A stretch of 64,000 bases of DNA from an uncultured Marinobacterium sp. (GTDB lineage Bacteria; Pseudomonadota; Gammaproteobacteria; Pseudomonadales; Balneatricaceae). Below, piece after piece: positions 61,470 through 64,000 of this stretch. The notes beneath the pieces are model-generated. The model had not been told where the DNA came from, did no database searches, and saw only the letters and a program-made list of their open reading frames with translations. A program made the position numbers and the translations under genes. Position 1 is the first letter of the stretch. Every line of letters begins with the position of its first letter. The DNA lies in assembly GCA_947501565.1 (NCBI GenBank), contig CANMWJ010000015.1, positions 50,688 through 114,687 of the forward strand. The letters run 5' to 3'.

Positions 61470-62603
61470 TCAGGCGTCGAGCACGTTGTTAAGCGCTTTC
61501 TCCAGCTCCGCAACGGTGCGGTCGATGTCGGTCAGTTTATCGAGACCGAACAGGCCCAGACGGAAGGTCTGGAAGTCGGCCGGTTCGTCACACTGTAGCG
61601 GCACACCCGCGGCGATCTGCAAACCCTGAGCGACAAACTTCTTACCGTTCTGGATCTCCGCGTCACGGGTGTAGCTCACGACAACGCCTGGAGCGCCGAA
61701 ACCGTCGGCCGCTACGCTCTTAATGCCTTTCTCTGCCAGCAACGCACGTACGCGATCGCCCAGCTCCTGCTGTGCTTCTTTAATCCGCGCGAAGCCCATA
61801 TCTTCGGTTTCCTTCATGACATCGCGGAAGCGGGTGAGGGAGTCGGTTGGCATGGTGGCGTGGTAGGCGTGGGCGCCGGACTCGTAGGTCTCCATGATCT
61901 GCAGCCACTTTTTAAGGTCGCAGGCGAAGCTGGAGCTGGTGGTGTCGTCGATCATCTGACGTACGGTTTCGTTCATCATCACCAGACCGCAGCAAGGGGA
62001 ACCGCTCCAGCCTTTCTGTGGGGCGCTGATCAGGATGTCGACGCCGGATTCCTGCATGTCCACCCAGAGTGTGCCGGAGGCGATGCAGTCCAGTACGAAG
62101 ATACCGCCTACCTCGTGCACAGCGTCAGCAACGGCGCGGATGTAGTCGTCAGGCAGAATCATGCCGGAGGCGGTTTCCACGTGAGGTGCGAATACCATAT
62201 CCGGACGTGCGGCTTTAATCGCAGACACCACCTCTTCGATCGGTGCGGGTGCGAAGGGTGCGGTGCTTTCGTCGGAGGTCTGGCGTGCTTTCAGCACGAT
62301 CTCTTCGGATGGCATCTTGCCCATCTCAAAGATCTGGCTCCAACGGAAGCTGAACCAGCCGTTGCGGATTACCAGGCACTTCTTGTTGTTGGCGAACTGG
62401 CGTGCGACGGCTTCCATCGCGTAGGTGCCGCTGCCGGGTACGATGGCGACGGAGTGCGCGTTATAGACCTGCTTCAGGGTGGCGGAGATATCGTTCATCA
62501 CCCCCTGGAAGCTTTGGGACATATGGTTCAATGCGCGGTCGGTGTAAACCACGGAGTATTCGAGCAGACCCTGCGGGTCTACGTCTGGCAGTAATCCGGG
62601 CAT
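61470..62603 (-). CDS. Class V aminotransferase (alanine/serine-glyoxylate type)
   Basis: A 377-residue PLP enzyme. The PLP lysine is in DILISAPQKGWSGSPCCG, preceded by FVLDCIASGTLWVDM, with VPGSGTYAMEAVARQF as the cofactor-phosphate loop. It resembles serine- or alanine-glyoxylate aminotransferases; 2-aminoethylphosphonate or similar donors are possible. Codon use is biased toward highly expressed genes. Monocistronic, ending at the long palindromic terminator. The exact substrate is undetermined. Confidence 0.88.
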   Translation of the reverse strand: MPGLLPDVDPQGLLEYSVVYTDRALNHMSQSFQGVMNDISATLKQVYNAHSVAIVPGSGTYAMEAVARQFANNKKCLVIRNGWFSFRWSQIFEMGKMPSEEIVLKARQTSDESTAPFAPAPIEEVVSAIKAARPDMVFAPHVETASGMILPDDYIRAVADAVHEVGGIFVLDCIASGTLWVDMQESGVDILISAPQKGWSGSPCCGLVMMNETVRQMIDDTTSSSFACDLKKWLQIMETYESGAHAYHATMPTDSLTRFRDVMKETEDMGFARIKEAQQELGDRVRALLAEKGIKSVAADGFGAPGVVVSYTRDAEIQNGKKFVAQGLQIAAGVPLQCDEPADFQTFRLGLFGLDKLTDIDRTVAELEKALNNVLDA

Positions 62604-62658
62604 AGGTGGCCTCTTAAATAGTGTGATTATTATTGTTGTGTCTGATTGGAAATCAGTT

Positions 62659-63357
62659 TTATGCGGCGGTGATCAGGTGCTGCAGGAAGCAACGTCGCTG
62701 CCACCAGTCACTGCCTCTTAGAATTTGGTTGATGATCTCCAGCTCGCGTTTCTCGCCGTAGAGCGCGGGTGGAGCAGGGCTATGGATATGCGGCAGCGCG
62801 CGGGCGAACTGACGACGACAGGCGGCGTGGAAATCGGCGTAATCGCTTTCAACCGCCAGATCCTGTTTGGCTGCCAGCTCCTCTTTCAGTGCGGCATGCA
62901 TTGGGAATACCGGCAGTTGCGGGCAGAGGTAGTAGAGCAACCAGCTGGCGGCTTCCGGCTGGTGGCTGCTGCCAAGTACAGTCGCGGCGCATTTATCTAC
63001 CAGCTCGACAGCGAGCTGATGTTTCGGGTCGTGGTCCAGCTCCTCAAACTCCGCCCAGAGTGGCTCTAGTTCGGCGCGTACAAACGCATCAAGTCGGGAT
63101 GCCAACTCGGTCGTTGTCACGCCGTTGGCATCCAGTTCAGCCGCCTGCAGGAGGATGTTGATGTAGGTCTTGTCGACCAGCGTACGACCGGCGTTTAACC
63201 AGTCGAAGCGGGATGCCCGCTCCAGACTGCCGTACATGATGCTGAGCAGACCGTTTTCGCTGCTGCGTGCGTCGTGACCGCTGCCAACCAGCGGGCTTGG
63301 GGTTGCCCAGTTGTTGATGATCAACAGGGCGGCGTTTTCATGGATCTGCGTGTTCAT
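62659..63357 (-). CDS. Hypothetical soluble protein
   Basis: A 232-residue helical protein from the ATG at 63357 (MNTQIHENAALLIINNWATP); in-frame ATGs at 63369 and 63378 are alternatives with no better ribosome site. It has Trp- and Leu-rich helices (ASWLLYYLCPQLPVFPMHAA; REFARALPHIHSPAPPALYG-like region; QILRGSDWWQRRCFLQHLI). No family recognised. Lies 55 bases upstream of the aminotransferase on the same strand and may be co-transcribed with it. Confidence 0.65.
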   Translation of the reverse strand: MNTQIHENAALLIINNWATPSPLVGSGHDARSSENGLLSIMYGSLERASRFDWLNAGRTLVDKTYINILLQAAELDANGVTTTELASRLDAFVRAELEPLWAEFEELDHDPKHQLAVELVDKCAATVLGSSHQPEAASWLLYYLCPQLPVFPMHAALKEELAAKQDLAVESDYADFHAACRRQFARALPHIHSPAPPALYGEKRELEIINQILRGSDWWQRRCFLQHLITAA

Positions 63358-63580
63358 GGTGCTGGACATCCCGTGCATAAAATAAGGAGCAGCAAACACT
63401 ATAGAAATTGCGATATGTGGCTCCAAGCGCCAACCTTCGCGCCTGCTTAGGGCCAATTCTTGAACGTACGACTAAGGAATATGTACAAAATATGCTCAGA
63501 TTTTGGCTGTATTTCTCCATCTAAATGAAGCAGTTAGCTTTTATATTTCTAAAAGAAATAATAAAATCATTTTTTATTCG

Positions 63581-63608
63581 TTTACATGCTTTCACAGTTC
63601 CCTATACT
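63581..63608 (+). promoter_or_regulatory. Predicted sigma-70 promoter of the small gene at 63692
   Basis: TTTACA (63581-63586), 16-base spacer, TATACT (63603-63608). It predicts a leader of about 75 bases. The remaining 63358-63580 is AT-rich and must hold the promoter of the leftward gene. Confidence 0.6.
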
Positions 63609-63691
63609 GGCACCATCAAGTTAACCGAACTGGCCTCATCAGAAAGTGGAGGGTGGGCCAGCGATAAACCAGCAAATACTGTGAGGCGCTT

Positions 63692-63859
63692 ATGTCAGCT
63701 CAAACTGCAGTTCAACCATCTGTTACTGTCCGCAACAACACCCAGGTTCCTACTGTGCGTGTCATCCTGAAGCCGGAACAGCCAATGATGCGTGAGCCAG
63801 CGAAAGCCAAGCCTCAGGTAGAGCAGCCGGTTTACGATTTCGTCGGTATCGCCGGTTAA
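63692..63859 (+). CDS. 55-residue protein of unknown function
   Basis: MSAQTAVQPSVTVRNNTQVP leads a hydrophilic, Pro-, Val- and Gln-rich peptide ending VYDFVGIAG. A GAGG site precedes the ATG, a good promoter lies upstream and a strong terminator 24 bases after the stop, so it is a self-contained transcription unit. No homology recognised; no signal peptide or membrane helix. Confidence 0.6.
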   Translation: MSAQTAVQPSVTVRNNTQVPTVRVILKPEQPMMREPAKAKPQVEQPVYDFVGIAG

Positions 63860-63882
63860 TCCGAAACAGTTTCCCCGAAAAG

Positions 63883-63919
63883 AAAAAAGCCCCGTTTCCA
63901 GCAAGGCGGGGCTTTTTTT
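63883..63919 (+). terminator. Strong intrinsic terminator
   Basis: AAAAAGCCCCG and CGGGGCTTTTTTT around a 12-base loop; active on both strands. Confidence 0.92.
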
Positions 63920-63979
63920 GTGCCTGTGTCCCGTCCTGAATAACGTTGACACTTTTCGATCATCAAATCGGAAGGTGTT

Positions 63980-64000
63980 ATGAAATCAAGAACTAAGCGT
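63980..64000 (+). CDS. Start of a gene cut by the window edge, possibly an IS transposase
   Basis: ATG AAA TCA AGA ACT AAG CGT (MKSRTKR) after a GGAAGG ribosome site. Basic MK-x-R-x-K/R starts are common in IS3-type OrfA proteins, and the preceding sequence (CCTGAATAACGTTGACAC) could be the end of such an element. Only seven codons are visible, so this is a guess. Confidence 0.3.

Overview
The window looks like chromosomal DNA of a marine, heterotrophic gammaproteobacterium, probably of the Oceanospirillales (Marinobacterium / Neptunomonas / Oceanospirillum-like). This is inferred from gene content: two kinds of TRAP transporter, a 180-kDa-type NAD-glutamate dehydrogenase, many LysR and MocR regulators, a cold-shock gene, and a GTAG-type REP repeat family present in about 26 copies. 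No rRNA, tRNA, CRISPR array, phage or complete insertion sequence was seen.

Layout. 1-11.3 kb: a truncated LysR gene, a small monooxygenase, a CoA-acylating semialdehyde dehydrogenase (mmsA), a secreted calcium-repeat protein, a DctPQM TRAP operon and a MocR regulator. The mmsA and TRAP promoters share a composite block, so they are probably one regulon. A 700-bp REP array and a LysR/hydrolase deletion scar flank the MocR gene. 11.5-22 kb: an rsgA-GNAT operon behind an attenuator-like leader, PsiE-like and UspE-like genes, an NhaR-like regulator, two overlapping GNAT genes, an ACR3 arsenite exporter, a MarR regulator with shared operator-like palindromes, an enoyl-CoA isomerase-like gene and a frameshifted flavodoxin-fold quinone reductase.

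22-29.6 kb: the most striking locus. A formate/nitrite-family (FNT) channel, a PP2C phosphatase-Ser/Thr kinase fusion and cyanase lie behind a sigma-54-like promoter and a leader with ANTAR-like hexaloop hairpins and a terminator. It reads as nitrogen-regulated cyanate (or nitrite) uptake and use. A PAS-GAF-GGDEF-EAL protein and an Ogt alkyltransferase follow. 29.7-35.3 kb: cold-shock protein; a LysR-controlled DoxX / glutathionyl-hydroquinone reductase / extradiol dioxygenase operon; an AhpD-like protein; a thioesterase.

35.4-48.7 kb: two TAXI-type TRAP receptors, a histidine kinase with an SMR pump, the fused TAXI permease, a universal stress protein and the large NAD-glutamate dehydrogenase, suggesting dicarboxylate/glutamate uptake coupled to oxidation. 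48.7-54.6 kb: a candidate MITE, a cluster of stacked hairpins bounded by opposed terminators, and a signalling group (response regulator, AraC fused to a large helical-repeat region, periplasmic binding protein). 54.6-64 kb: V8-like secreted protease, CoA-transferase, a LysR-controlled PNPOx/DUF1348/GST operon, a second tandem REP array, a class V aminotransferase, unknown genes and the first codons of a gene that may be a transposase.
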